This document shows positions 23,510-34,026 of a stretch of 64,000 nucleotides of DNA, one piece after another (position 1 is the stretch's first letter; every line of letters starts with the position of its first letter). Below the pieces are notes generated by a model. The model was not told the DNA's origin. It ran no database searches and saw nothing but the letters and a program-made list of their open reading frames with translations. The position numbers and the translations under genes were made by a program. The stretch spans positions 17,854-81,853 of the forward strand of contig JBGAHO010000015.1 in the NCBI GenBank assembly GCA_044226195.1, in the 5' to 3' direction. Origin of the DNA: RPQJ01 sp044226195 (GTDB taxonomy: Bacteria > Pseudomonadota > Gammaproteobacteria > Steroidobacterales > Steroidobacteraceae).

Positions 23510-24889
23510 TCAGACCGGGTCGACGCTGAGCAGGGCGTTGAGCAGGTTGTCCTGGAAGCTCGGGTTGCCGGTCAGCGACTGGTGGCGCTCGCAGAGGAAG
23601 ATGCTGTGCGCCACGCGCATCGACTCCACGTCGGCGCGCGGCGCCGCGACGTCGCGCGACAGCCGGCCGAGGAGCGAGGAACGCGTGACGACCGTGTCGC
23701 CGGGCTCGAACATGAGGCTCGCATAGTCGACGTCCGCACGCGGCCGGCGGATCGCCTCGACGCGTTCGCGCGCCTGCCAGCGCCCGTCCTGTTCCTCGAG
23801 CACGAGCTGCCGCAGCGTCGGGGCGCAGTCACCACCGAACACGTACGGCCGCACGTCGCGATCGTCGCCCGGCACCGACAGCGCCTCGGCGAAACGGCGA
23901 CCGCGCGTGAAATGGCGCGCCATGTACTCGCGCAGCAGGTCAAGGTAGGCCCGACCAGGCGCACCGCCGCCGTGACTGGCCACCGTGCGCTCGGCCACCT
24001 CGGGATCGAAGACGGACCAGCCCAGCTCGCGCCACGTGGCGATGTCGTAGAGGTCGTGGGGAGCACGCTGCCCGTCGGTGCCGATCAGCCAGCCGAGCGA
24101 CGGGTGCGGCATGATCTGCGGCGGGGCCGGGCAGGTCGCCATCACCTCGGGCGGGATCTTCGCGAGCCCGATCTCCTCGCCGCGCGTGTGCGACAGCACC
24201 GGCTGCAGCGTGCCGAGGTTGGGCGTGCCCACCAGCAACAGCCGGCGGATGGCCGGCGCGCCGGCGTAATCCGGCTGCATCACCGTGCGCTCGAGCACGT
24301 CCTCGGTGCCATACCGCGCGTAGTAGCGGGCCAGCAGGCCGCCGTTCGAGTGCGCGAGGATGTCGACGGGCTGGCGCGGATCGCCGAAGTCGCGCCGGAT
24401 GCGCTCGATCAGCGCGTGCAGGCCGCGCACCGCCCCGATGTTGTCGAGCCGGAAGTCGTACAGGTAGACGTAGTAATTGCGCTGGCCGGGACTCGGCGGC
24501 ACGCACTCGGAACACCGTCGGTAGCCGCCGGCGCGCTGCAGCGTCTGCAGCACCTCGCCATAGAAGTCCCGCCCGAGCACGTGCTTGAAGATGTCGGACG
24601 GCACGACGGGACCGGGCAGCGGTTCGAGCCGCCGCGGGTCGATCGCCAGCTCGAGCTCGCGGTAGCGGCTGAACAGCACGCGCGCATCCGGTCCCGGCCA
24701 CACTTCATGGCCGTCGCGTCCGTCGCGCAGCGCGGATCCGAACGCGCCCGGGATGACGATCAGCGGCGGCTGGTCCGCGCGATACTGGGCCGCCCCGTAG
24801 AGCTGCTCGAGCGACGGGCGATCGAGACGCGTGCAGGCGGCCAGGCCGAGACCGGCCGCGACGAAGCTGCGGCGACTCCAGGCGTGCAT
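23510..24889 (-). CDS. LCAT-like alpha/beta hydrolase, lipoprotein or Tat-exported
   Basis: A 459-residue hydrolase. The N-terminus MHAWSRRSFVAAGLGLAAC has both a twin arginine (SRRSF) and a lipobox (LAAC), so a Tat-exported lipoprotein is likely. The domain opens with PPLIVIPGAFGSAL, has the nucleophile elbow AHSNGG in VDILAHSNGGLLARYYAR, LVGTPNLGT, and a late FEPGDTVVTRSSL acid region, with histidine in VAHSIFLCERHQSL. This is the lecithin:cholesterol acyltransferase/phospholipase pattern: transfer or hydrolysis of acyl groups from lipids. GAGG lies about eight bases before ATG 24889. The substrate is unknown, and it is near other hydrolases without an obvious shared pathway. Confidence 0.83.
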   Translation of the reverse strand: MHAWSRRSFVAAGLGLAACTRLDRPSLEQLYGAAQYRADQPPLIVIPGAFGSALRDGRDGHEVWPGPDARVLFSRYRELELAIDPRRLEPLPGPVVPSDIFKHVLGRDFYGEVLQTLQRAGGYRRCSECVPPSPGQRNYYVYLYDFRLDNIGAVRGLHALIERIRRDFGDPRQPVDILAHSNGGLLARYYARYGTEDVLERTVMQPDYAGAPAIRRLLLVGTPNLGTLQPVLSHTRGEEIGLAKIPPEVMATCPAPPQIMPHPSLGWLIGTDGQRAPHDLYDIATWRELGWSVFDPEVAERTVASHGGGAPGRAYLDLLREYMARHFTRGRRFAEALSVPGDDRDVRPYVFGGDCAPTLRQLVLEEQDGRWQARERVEAIRRPRADVDYASLMFEPGDTVVTRSSLLGRLSRDVAAPRADVESMRVAHSIFLCERHQSLTGNPSFQDNLLNALLSVDPV

Positions 24890-24980
24890 GGTGGTGCCTC
24901 GCCGTCAGTATCCCGCCCCGGCGGGCCTGGCGCATCGCGCATTGGGACTCGCCGCTCGGAACTTGCCGCAATCGGCCGGC

Positions 24981-25634
24981 TCAATCCCGCGTCAGTCCGT
25001 ATTTCGCGCGCAGCGTGGGGTCGATCCGCAGCAGTTGCCGGTCGTGCAGGCGGTCGACCGTCACCTGCGCCACCAGCGCGCCAATGCCGGCCATGAACAT
25101 GTCCCACTGCGTGTCCCAGACGTCGCCCTGGGTGCCGAGGAACGCGCCCGCGGCATCGCCGCCTGCCAGCGCCGCCCACCACTCGGTGAACTCGTAGCAG
25201 GCGCTGATGCCGAGCACCGACAGCAGCACCAGCGTGAACAGCCACTTGCCCGGGGCGAGCGGCGAGGTGCGCAGGAGCAGCTCGCGCGCGATCAGCGCGG
25301 GCCCGAAGCCCTGCATGAAATGGCCGATGCGGTCGTAGTGGTTGCGCGTGAAGTCGAACCAGTCCTGCATCCAGAAGCCGAGCGGCACCTGGGCGTAGGT
25401 GTAGTGGCCGCCGAGGATCAGCACCAGCGAGTGCAGCGCGATCACGCAGTACACGAGCGGCGTGAGCGGAAACGAGCGCGCCGTCGCGATCAGTAGCGGC
25501 GCCGCCATCAGCACCGGCACGACCTCGAGGAACCACGTCAGCCGGTCGGCCGGCGCGATACCCGAGACGACCAGGGCCACCGTCACGATCGCGAGCAGCG
25601 ACGCAGGCAATGCGAGGGACGCGGCGCGCTTCAT
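24981..25634 (-). CDS. YjdF/DUF2238-family inner membrane protein
   Basis: A 217-residue membrane protein with about six helices. The conserved centre HSLVLILGGHYTYAQVPLG, FDFTRNHYDRIGHFMQGFGP and GISACYEFTEWWAAL, with TQGDVWDTQWDM, is the DUF2238/YjdF signature, rich in His, Asp, Glu and Trp facing the membrane. ATG 25634 overlaps the hydrolase stop as ATGA, so the two are co-translated. The function of the family is unknown; the charged residues suggest a metal-dependent membrane enzyme, but this is inference only. Confidence 0.87.
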   Translation of the reverse strand: MKRAASLALPASLLAIVTVALVVSGIAPADRLTWFLEVVPVLMAAPLLIATARSFPLTPLVYCVIALHSLVLILGGHYTYAQVPLGFWMQDWFDFTRNHYDRIGHFMQGFGPALIARELLLRTSPLAPGKWLFTLVLLSVLGISACYEFTEWWAALAGGDAAGAFLGTQGDVWDTQWDMFMAGIGALVAQVTVDRLHDRQLLRIDPTLRAKYGLTRD

Positions 25635-26536
25635 GAGGACGACGCGAGCGGGTGACGTTGCAGGAAGGCCGCGATCGCGGCCGCCAGCGCCTCGGGCTGC
25701 TCGTGATGCAGCATGTGGCCCGCGTCCTCGATCCAGCAGGACTCGAGCTGCGGCACGAGGCGCGTCATGGCCTCCGGCCAGGCGAACTCGCCGATGCGCT
25801 CGAGGTAATCGGAATGACGCGCCAGCAGGTACAGCACCGGCGCGCGCACCTGCTGCCAGCAGGCCGTGGCCTCCTCGCGCCGGTACAGCACGGGATTGAC
25901 CCGCTTGTGCGCCGGGTCGAAGCGCAACCGGGCCTGCCCGCCGCCGTCCACCTGCGTCCAAGCGGCCGCAATGAAGGCGGCGCGCTCCCGCGGCAGGCGC
26001 GGATTGCGCCGACACAGCAGGTGGGCCAGCGCGTCGACCGACGGGAACACGGTGGCGTCGGGCGGTGAGCGCAGCTGGTCGAGCCACTCCCGCAGGCGCC
26101 CGGGTGCCTGGTCCGCGCTCGCCGGCAGCAGGCCGAATCCTTCGATGTTGACGAGACGCGCCACGCGTTCGGGGCGCAGGCCCGCGTACATCATGGCGAT
26201 GTTGCCGCCCATGCTGTGGCCGACGAGCGTGACGGGCTGGTCGCCCGCGACGACGTCGAGCAGCGCCTCGAGGTCGCCGAAATAGTCGGGGAACCAGTAG
26301 CCGTCCGCGGGCCAGTCGCTGCGGCCGAAGCCGCGCAGGTCCGGCGCGACGAAGCTGCAGCTGTCCGGCAGCGCGTCCACCAGGAACTGGAAGGTGTCGC
26401 CGCAATCCATGTAGCCGTGCACCAGCACGATCGGGTGCGGATCGCGGCCCGGCCAGCGGGTCAGGTGCGTGCGCAGGCCGCGCACGAGGCATTCGTCGGC
26501 GACGGGCGGGCGGCGCGGCAGGTAGGCGTCGGGCAT
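25631..26536 (-). CDS. Alpha/beta hydrolase
   Basis: A 301-residue hydrolase of the esterase/epoxide-hydrolase-like group. It shows PIVLVHGYMDCGDTFQFLVD (oxyanion HGY), DLRGFGRSDWP, the nucleophile elbow LVGHSMGGNIAMMYA, YLLARHSDYLER as the acid region, and EDAGHMLHHEQP with the catalytic histidine. No signal peptide is seen, so it is cytoplasmic. The stop overlaps the YjdF-like start. Substrate class cannot be told from sequence. Confidence 0.88.
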   Translation of the reverse strand: MPDAYLPRRPPVADECLVRGLRTHLTRWPGRDPHPIVLVHGYMDCGDTFQFLVDALPDSCSFVAPDLRGFGRSDWPADGYWFPDYFGDLEALLDVVAGDQPVTLVGHSMGGNIAMMYAGLRPERVARLVNIEGFGLLPASADQAPGRLREWLDQLRSPPDATVFPSVDALAHLLCRRNPRLPRERAAFIAAAWTQVDGGGQARLRFDPAHKRVNPVLYRREEATACWQQVRAPVLYLLARHSDYLERIGEFAWPEAMTRLVPQLESCWIEDAGHMLHHEQPEALAAAIAAFLQRHPLASSS

Positions 26537-26557
26537 GCGGACCCATTGTCCGCGATT

Positions 26558-29500
26558 TCAGTGCAGCGCGGGATCCCGCCGGAAAATGCCGGTCGCATGG
26601 GTCGGCCGCCAGTCCGCATCCACGTTGAGCGGCAGCTCGAGCGAGAACGTGCTGCCGCGCCCGGGTTCGCTGACGACCGTGACGTCGCCGCCGAGGGCCC
26701 GCGCGAGCTGCCGCGAGATGGCGAGGCCGAGGCCGGTGCCCTCGTGCAGCCGGCCGCCCGGCCGGGTGACCTGCGAGAACGGCTTGAACAGCTTGTCGAG
26801 GTCCTCGGGCGCGATCCCGGGGCCGGTGTCCCGCACCTCGATGCGCACGCGCGCGCCGCGCACCGTGGCGATCAGCTCGACCGAGCCGGCCGTGGTGAAC
26901 TTCACGGCATTCGACAGCAGGTTGTTGAGGATCTGGCCGACGCGACGCTCGTCACTGCGCACGAGGGCGAGTTCGTCGTCGACCTGCGCCTGCAGCGCGA
27001 GCTTCTTGCGCGCCGCCTCCGGCTCGAAGGACGCCACGCGCCGGCGCAGCAGGTCGGCGAGATCGAACTCGCCGATCTCGAGGCCGAGCTGGCCGGCCTC
27101 GATGCGGGAGATGTCGAGCACGTCCTCGATCAGCGAGCGCAGGTGCACCGACGAGTCGCGCACGATCGCGAGCTGGCGATGCTGCACGTCGTTGAGCGGG
27201 CCGGACAGGCCGTCGAGCACCACGTCGGTGAAGCCGAGGATGGAATTGAGCGGCGTGCGCAGCTCGTGCGACACGGTGGAGAGGAACGCCGTCTTGACGC
27301 GGTCGGCGCGCTCGGCCTCGTCGCGCGCGATCTCGAGTTCGCGCGTGCGTTCGGCGACGCGTTCCTCGAGGTGGTCGCGGGCTTCGCGCAGGTCCATCTG
27401 CGCCTGCTTCAGCACCGTGATGTCGGTGACCGTGCCGACGTAGCCCGAGACTCCGCCGTCGGCGCTGAGCTCCGGCAGCACCTGTGGAAGGACCCAGCGC
27501 ATCGTCCCGTCGGGCCGCAGAATGCGAAATTCCGTGGGTTGCACGTTGTGGCCGTCGGGCGCCTGGAAGGACCGCCAGACCTGCAGCACGGCCGCGCCAT
27601 CCAGCGGGTGCAGCACCGACTTCCAGCCGTCGCCGAGGCACTGCTCGGCGGTGAGCCCGGAGATCTCGCACCCGCGCCGGTTGAGGTAGACGAGCCGGCC
27701 CGCGGCATCGGTGCGGAAGATGCCGACAGGCGAGACCTCGGCCAGTGCGCGGTAGCGTTCCTCGCTCGCACGCAGCGCGCGCTCGGTGGCCACGCGTTCG
27801 GTGATGTCCTCGCACATGGCGAGGATGCCCGTCAGGCGACCCGCGTCGTCGCGCAGCGGCGTGTTGGTCCAGCGACAGGTGATGTGCCGGCCGCTGCGCG
27901 TGACGTTGTCGCTGACGATGGCGACCGGTGATTCGGCATGGGCGAGCGCCGCGAGCCGCGCCGCGAGTTCCGTGCGCTGCGGCTCGGGCACGATCAGCGC
28001 GAACGGCTCGGCCGCGCGGAACTCCGCCTCCGAGTAGCCGAAGATCCGCTCGAAGGCCGGATTGACCTTGACGAAGCGTCCGCCCGGGTCGCTGACGATG
28101 CAGCCGGTCGGCATGCGCTCGAACTGCAGCTGCAGGTCGGCGAGCACGCGATCGCGTTCGGCGGAGATCTGGGCAATGCGCGCCTCGTTCTGCACGCGCT
28201 CGGAGATGTCGCGCACGATGCTCTGCACGAACACGCGGCCGTCGATGCTGAACACGCGCGGGCTGATCTCGACCGGGAGCGTGCTGCCGTCCTTGCACCA
28301 GATGCGCGAGACGAACGGGCGCGTGTGACCACTCTCCATGACCGCGCGGAACTCACGCTCGGCGAACTGCCCTTCCGGCGACGCCGCGGGACGCAGGTCG
28401 TTGAGGTGCATGCGCAGCATCTCGTAGCGCGTGTAGCCGTACATCGCCTCGGCGCGGTCGTTCACCTCCACGATGCGTCCGCTCGCGTCGTACAGCAGCA
28501 CCGCGTCGTTGATGAAGCGACCCGCGAGGGCGAAGTGCTCCTCGAGCACGGCCGCGCGGCGCTCCGCCGCATTGACCCGCAGCGACAGGGCGAGCCGCTC
28601 GCCGCGCCACCACAGCAGCACGAGGCCGGCCGTCGCCGAGAGCGCAATCAGCCCCAGCGAGATCGCCAGCAGCATCAGCTGGCGCAGCGGACCGTAGAGT
28701 TCCGACTGGTCGATCTTCGAGACGAGGTACCAGCCGGTGCCGCGGATCTGCCGGCCGAACTCCAGCACCGGCCGGCCGCGATAGTCGATGGCCGCCAGCG
28801 GACCGCGCTCGCCGTCGATGATGCGCACGACCGCGACGCGGTCGTCGCTGAGCGGGACCGAGTCCGCCAGCGGTTGGCGTTGCGCCAGCCGGGGACGGGT
28901 CAGGAACAGCGCGCGGTCCCGCTCGCGCCGGTACAGGATGCTCTCGCCGCTTGCGGCGTGGCTCGGCCAGTTCGCGAGCAGCGGATCGAGGAAGGCCGCG
29001 GCCGGCGAGCGGGCGATCAGGACGGCGACGTTCTGGTCGCCGGGCGCCCGCGGGTCGGACAGCGCGACCACGAAATCGATGACCGGCTCGGCGCGGGCCT
29101 CGCCGTCCGGCACGTACAGGTCCGACCGCACGACCCGGCCGGTGATGCGGGCCCCGAGCATGAGGCGCTTGAGCCGGGCGGTGATGGGAATGGGGACACC
29201 GGCGGCATCGATCGGCTCGCCGTCGAGCGACACCATCTGCACGCTGCGGAAATCGTCGGCGTCGCGCAGCGACTCGAGGATGGCCGCGCGCAGCCGGGCA
29301 TCCGTCGCGGCGTGCTCCGGAGATGCATCGAGCTCGAGCTCGGCCAGGGCCTCGTTGCGACCGGCGTGTTCGACGGCGGACTGGCGGTCGTCGAGCCACT
29401 GCTCGATCTGCTGGGCCTTCAGTTCGCCGATGGTGCTCAGGTCGTCCGCCGCCTCCTCGCGGATCATGGCCGACTGCTGCCAGTAGACGATCCAGCCCGA

Positions 29501-29863
29501 CGCACCGATGCCGAGGCCGGCGATCAGGAAGATCGCCACGGGCCGCCGCAGGCTGCGGCGGCGCGCCTTCGGCAGCACCCGGGCCACGTCGGGCGCCGGC
29601 TGCCGCGACGTGACGACGTAGATCAGCAGCGCCGACAGCGCGACGAAGATCACGCCCTTCAGCGAGCCGACCAGGCTCTCCGCGCCCGGCCCGAGCAGGG
29701 ACTCGCTCAGCACGAAGTCGGAGCCCAGTACCCAGGACACCCCGACGACGAGGTAGAGCAGCGGCAGCCAGAGGTGGACGCGCGACTTGGACAATGGGAC
29801 GCCGATCACGATTCCCTGGGGCGCAGGGACGCGAGTCGATGCTAGCAACGCCCTTCCGGCCAT
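26558..29863 (-). CDS. Multi-PAS membrane sensor histidine kinase
   Basis: About 1,101 residues from ATG 29863; GTG 29809, with AGGGA just before it, would remove 18 residues. The N-terminus has two helices (LWLPLLYLVVGVSWVLG and GVIFVALSALLIYVV). A third (VAIFLIAGLGIGASGWIVYW) and a fourth near residue 400 flank a roughly 240-residue periplasmic sensor region of Cache-like size. Three PAS domains follow (around AVLLYDASGRIVEVN, GCIVSDPGGRFVKVN and GIFRTDAAGRLVYLN). The kinase core shows the H-box FLSTVSHELRTPLNS, N-box NNLLSNAVKF, DTGPGIAPEDLD and GTGLGLAIS. No receiver domain and no adjacent response regulator are present, so the partner is elsewhere. The ligand is unknown. Confidence 0.88.
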   Translation of the reverse strand: MAGRALLASTRVPAPQGIVIGVPLSKSRVHLWLPLLYLVVGVSWVLGSDFVLSESLLGPGAESLVGSLKGVIFVALSALLIYVVTSRQPAPDVARVLPKARRRSLRRPVAIFLIAGLGIGASGWIVYWQQSAMIREEAADDLSTIGELKAQQIEQWLDDRQSAVEHAGRNEALAELELDASPEHAATDARLRAAILESLRDADDFRSVQMVSLDGEPIDAAGVPIPITARLKRLMLGARITGRVVRSDLYVPDGEARAEPVIDFVVALSDPRAPGDQNVAVLIARSPAAAFLDPLLANWPSHAASGESILYRRERDRALFLTRPRLAQRQPLADSVPLSDDRVAVVRIIDGERGPLAAIDYRGRPVLEFGRQIRGTGWYLVSKIDQSELYGPLRQLMLLAISLGLIALSATAGLVLLWWRGERLALSLRVNAAERRAAVLEEHFALAGRFINDAVLLYDASGRIVEVNDRAEAMYGYTRYEMLRMHLNDLRPAASPEGQFAEREFRAVMESGHTRPFVSRIWCKDGSTLPVEISPRVFSIDGRVFVQSIVRDISERVQNEARIAQISAERDRVLADLQLQFERMPTGCIVSDPGGRFVKVNPAFERIFGYSEAEFRAAEPFALIVPEPQRTELAARLAALAHAESPVAIVSDNVTRSGRHITCRWTNTPLRDDAGRLTGILAMCEDITERVATERALRASEERYRALAEVSPVGIFRTDAAGRLVYLNRRGCEISGLTAEQCLGDGWKSVLHPLDGAAVLQVWRSFQAPDGHNVQPTEFRILRPDGTMRWVLPQVLPELSADGGVSGYVGTVTDITVLKQAQMDLREARDHLEERVAERTRELEIARDEAERADRVKTAFLSTVSHELRTPLNSILGFTDVVLDGLSGPLNDVQHRQLAIVRDSSVHLRSLIEDVLDISRIEAGQLGLEIGEFDLADLLRRRVASFEPEAARKKLALQAQVDDELALVRSDERRVGQILNNLLSNAVKFTTAGSVELIATVRGARVRIEVRDTGPGIAPEDLDKLFKPFSQVTRPGGRLHEGTGLGLAISRQLARALGGDVTVVSEPGRGSTFSLELPLNVDADWRPTHATGIFRRDPALH

Positions 29864-29882
29864 CGCGTCCGTTGCATCCGCA

Positions 29883-29912
29883 TTGGCGACGAAACGCCGG
29901 GCCGGTGATAGT
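29883..29912 (+). promoter_or_regulatory. Weak candidate sigma-70 promoter for the GATase gene
   Basis: TTGGCG (29883-29888) and GATAGT (29907-29912) are spaced by 18 bases, ending about 28 bases before ATG 29941. Both boxes are imperfect, and the gene lacks a clear ribosome site, so this is only a suggestion. Confidence 0.28.
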
Positions 29913-29940
29913 CTGCGCGACCCCCCGCCCCCGCCCGTCC

Positions 29941-30690
29941 ATGCGCAAACTGCTCGTCCTCCAGCACGTCGCCACCGAACCGCTCGGCCACCTCGACCCG
30001 CTGCTGCGCGAATCCGGCTTCCGCATCCGTTATGTGAACTTCGGCCGCGACCCGCGCGCCGAGCCGGACATGCGCCGGTACGACGGCCTGGTGGTGCTCG
30101 GCGGTCCGATGAACGTCGACCAGCAGGACCGCCACCCGCACCTGCGCACCGAGATGCGGGTGATCCGCGAGGCCATGGGCGCCGACAAGCCCGTGCTCGG
30201 CATTTGCCTCGGCGCCCAGCTGCTGGCGGAGGCGATGGGAGGGCGAGTGCATCCCAACCCGGTGCCGGAGATCGGCTGGTACCGCCTGCACGCCCGGCGC
30301 GAGGCGCAGCAGGATCCGCTGCTGCGCCATTTCGACCACGGCGCGGCCAACTACATCTTCCAGTGGCACGCCTACACCTTTGCCCTGCCGCCGGGCGCGG
30401 TGCCGCTCGCGTGGACGCGCAGCTGCCGCAACCAGGCCTACCGGCTGGGCGAGCGCGCGTGGGGCCTGCAGTTCCACCTCGAGGCCGACGCGGCGCTGAT
30501 CTCGCGGTGGCTCGCGACGCCCGCCGGCCGCAGCGAGATCGAGACGCACTGGGACGCGCGCCGCATCGCGCGGATCGCCGCGGCGACGCAGCGCTACCTG
30601 CCGCACGCGCGACCGCTCGCCGACCGCGTGTTCGGCGAGTTCATCCGCCTGTTCTCGGTGCGGCGACTCGCCGCCCTGCCCTCGCGCTGA
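29941..30690 (+). CDS. Class I glutamine amidotransferase-like protein
   Basis: A 249-residue stand-alone GATase1 domain. It shows YDGLVVLGGPMNVDQQ, the nucleophile elbow VLGICLGAQLLAEAMGG with its cysteine, and GLQFHLEADAAL with the histidine and glutamate of the triad. Proteins of this size are usually annotated as GMP-synthase-like; they may hydrolyse glutamine or gamma-glutamyl compounds, and no synthetase domain is attached or adjacent. The gene is divergent from the histidine kinase and convergent with threonine deaminase, with six bases between the last two. Confidence 0.88.
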   Translation: MRKLLVLQHVATEPLGHLDPLLRESGFRIRYVNFGRDPRAEPDMRRYDGLVVLGGPMNVDQQDRHPHLRTEMRVIREAMGADKPVLGICLGAQLLAEAMGGRVHPNPVPEIGWYRLHARREAQQDPLLRHFDHGAANYIFQWHAYTFALPPGAVPLAWTRSCRNQAYRLGERAWGLQFHLEADAALISRWLATPAGRSEIETHWDARRIARIAAATQRYLPHARPLADRVFGEFIRLFSVRRLAALPSR

Positions 30691-30696
30691 TCCGGC

Positions 30697-32214
<1,518 letters not shown>

Positions 32215-32287
32215 GGCGGAATTCTTCCATACTTCGCGCGTCCGCGCGGCGTCGCCGCGCAACCCCGTTCCCAGCCTCCGATCGCCC

Positions 32288-33586
32288 ATGGAAGACTCAA
32301 TCTCGCGCCGCGCACTCCTCGGCGCGCTCACCGCCGGTTCCCTGCTGCCGGGCCTCGCCGAGGCGCAGACGTTCCCGGCCGACCGCGTGCCGGTCGTGAC
32401 CCGCGAGCTCTGGCCGTGGGTGCGCTCGCAGCTGCTGCTCGGCCAGGACCTCACGTGGTTCGACACGGCCCGGTTCGGACCGACGCTGCGCGCTGTCGTC
32501 GCCCGCGCCTACCGGAGCCTCGAGCGCCAGAGTCGCGACTTCCCGCGCTACTACGCCGCCACCTTCGGCGGCGACGCGCCCGGCTCGCCGCTCACCGACA
32601 TCGCGACCTTCCTCGGCGCGGATCCGGCCGAGATCGTACTCACCTCGGGCACCAGCGAAGGCCTCGGCCTCGTCGCGCAGGGCCTCGACCTGCAGCCGGG
32701 CGACGAGGTGCTGACCACCGCCCACGACCACGACTCGGCCGTCTACCCGTGGCTGGTGCAGGCGCGGCGGCGCGGCATCAAGGTGGTGCAACTGCCGCAG
32801 TCCGGCGTGCCCGTCGCGCCGGACGCCATCGTCGGCCGGTTCGCCGGCGCGCTGACGCCGCGGACCAAGGTCGTGGCCTTCGCGCACGTGCAGTACACGG
32901 ACGGCACGGTGATGCCGGTCCGCGAGATCTGCGCGCTGGCACGGACCCACGGCGCGTTCACCGTGGTCGACGGCGCGCAGGCCGCGGGACTCGTGGACGT
33001 CGCGCTGCGCGACCTGGGTTGCGACGCGTACGCCACCTGCTTCCACAAGTGGACCAACGGTCCCGCGGGCAGCGGCGCGCTGTACCTGCGCCGCGAATCA
33101 CAGGCGCGCGTGTGGCCGGCCTTCGTCGAGGGCGCCGCGGGCTGGGACGGCACGGACCGGTTCGGCGATCCGGTGGCGAGCGACCTGCCGGCCGCGCAGG
33201 CCCGCTTCGGCGCGCTCGCGCGTTACCGCGGTCCCGAATTCGACGCGCTGCCCATCGCGTTCGAGTTCCAGCAGACGGTCAATCGCGGCCGCATCGGCAT
33301 GCGCACGCGCGAACTCGTCGCGTACCTGCGCCTGCAGGCCGGACGCCTGCCCGGCGTGGAGATCGTGTCGCCGACCCATCCGATGCTCGCGAGCGGCATC
33401 GTGTCGCTGCGCGTCGCGAATCGCGACCACGGCCTGCTGGCGCACGCGATGGCGGCGGAGGACGGGATCGTGGTCGGACGCGTGCGCCACGGCGCCGCGT
33501 TCGACGCCCTGCGCGTCAGCCTGCATCCCTGCAACGACACGCAGGAGATCGACCGGCTGGTGGTCGCGATCCAGCGGCGACTCTGA
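32288..33586 (+). CDS. Tat-exported class V aminotransferase-like PLP protein
   Basis: A 432-residue protein. The N-terminus MEDSISRRALLGALTAGSLL has a twin arginine (SRRALLG), a hydrophobic stretch and AEAQ as a cleavage site, so it looks like a Tat substrate. The enzyme part resembles isopenicillin-N epimerase/cysteine-desulfurase-like folds: VLTSGTSEGLGLVAQGL, TTAHDHDSAVYPWL, VVDGAQAAGLVDV, and the PLP lysine in CFHKWTNGPAGSGALY. Folded export of a cofactor-loaded enzyme would need Tat. The natural substrate is unknown. It is followed at 12 bases by a small membrane protein and then an MFS transporter, which may form one transcript. Confidence 0.87.
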   Translation: MEDSISRRALLGALTAGSLLPGLAEAQTFPADRVPVVTRELWPWVRSQLLLGQDLTWFDTARFGPTLRAVVARAYRSLERQSRDFPRYYAATFGGDAPGSPLTDIATFLGADPAEIVLTSGTSEGLGLVAQGLDLQPGDEVLTTAHDHDSAVYPWLVQARRRGIKVVQLPQSGVPVAPDAIVGRFAGALTPRTKVVAFAHVQYTDGTVMPVREICALARTHGAFTVVDGAQAAGLVDVALRDLGCDAYATCFHKWTNGPAGSGALYLRRESQARVWPAFVEGAAGWDGTDRFGDPVASDLPAAQARFGALARYRGPEFDALPIAFEFQQTVNRGRIGMRTRELVAYLRLQAGRLPGVEIVSPTHPMLASGIVSLRVANRDHGLLAHAMAAEDGIVVGRVRHGAAFDALRVSLHPCNDTQEIDRLVVAIQRRL

Positions 33587-33597
33587 GCGGGAGCGGC

Positions 33598-34026
33598 ATG
33601 CGCATCGAACTGGTGATGACCGTGCTCGCCGGCTTCTCCGGCGGACTCGTCGCGGCGGTGTGGAGCGGCGTCGTGTCATCGGCACTGCTCGCGGGTGAAC
33701 GCCGCGCGCGCGGCGCGCTCTGGCACGCGGACTCGGTGCGTCGCCTGCTGGCGGGCGCACTCATCTACGGCCTCGGCGGCGCATTGCTCGGCTATGTATT
33801 CTGGCTGAGCTGGGGCCTGATCGCCGTGACCGGCCGGCCCTGGCCCTACGTCGGCGCCCTCTTCGGCCTGCTCTGCTGGGCCGGAGCGGCAGGCCCGGTG
33901 CTGGCTGCCCTGCACCTGCGGCTGCGGGAGCCGCGGCGCGTGGCCGGCGTGCTGGCGCTCGAGTGGCTGGTGGGTTGCCTGTCGGTCGGCCTGCTCTGCG
34001 CCATGGCGTGGCATCGCACCGCTTGA
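33598..34026 (+). CDS. Small four-helix membrane protein
   Basis: A 142-residue protein with about four membrane helices: MRIELVMTVLAGFSGGLVAA, LLAGALIYGLGGALLGYVFW, PYVGALFGLLCWAGAAGPVL and VLALEWLVGCLSVGLLCAMA. Charges on the intervening loops are mostly arginine. No family recognised. The stop TGA overlaps the TTG start of the downstream MFS gene, which suggests the two are made together, perhaps as subunit and transporter. Confidence 0.7.
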   Translation: MRIELVMTVLAGFSGGLVAAVWSGVVSSALLAGERRARGALWHADSVRRLLAGALIYGLGGALLGYVFWLSWGLIAVTGRPWPYVGALFGLLCWAGAAGPVLAALHLRLREPRRVAGVLALEWLVGCLSVGLLCAMAWHRTA

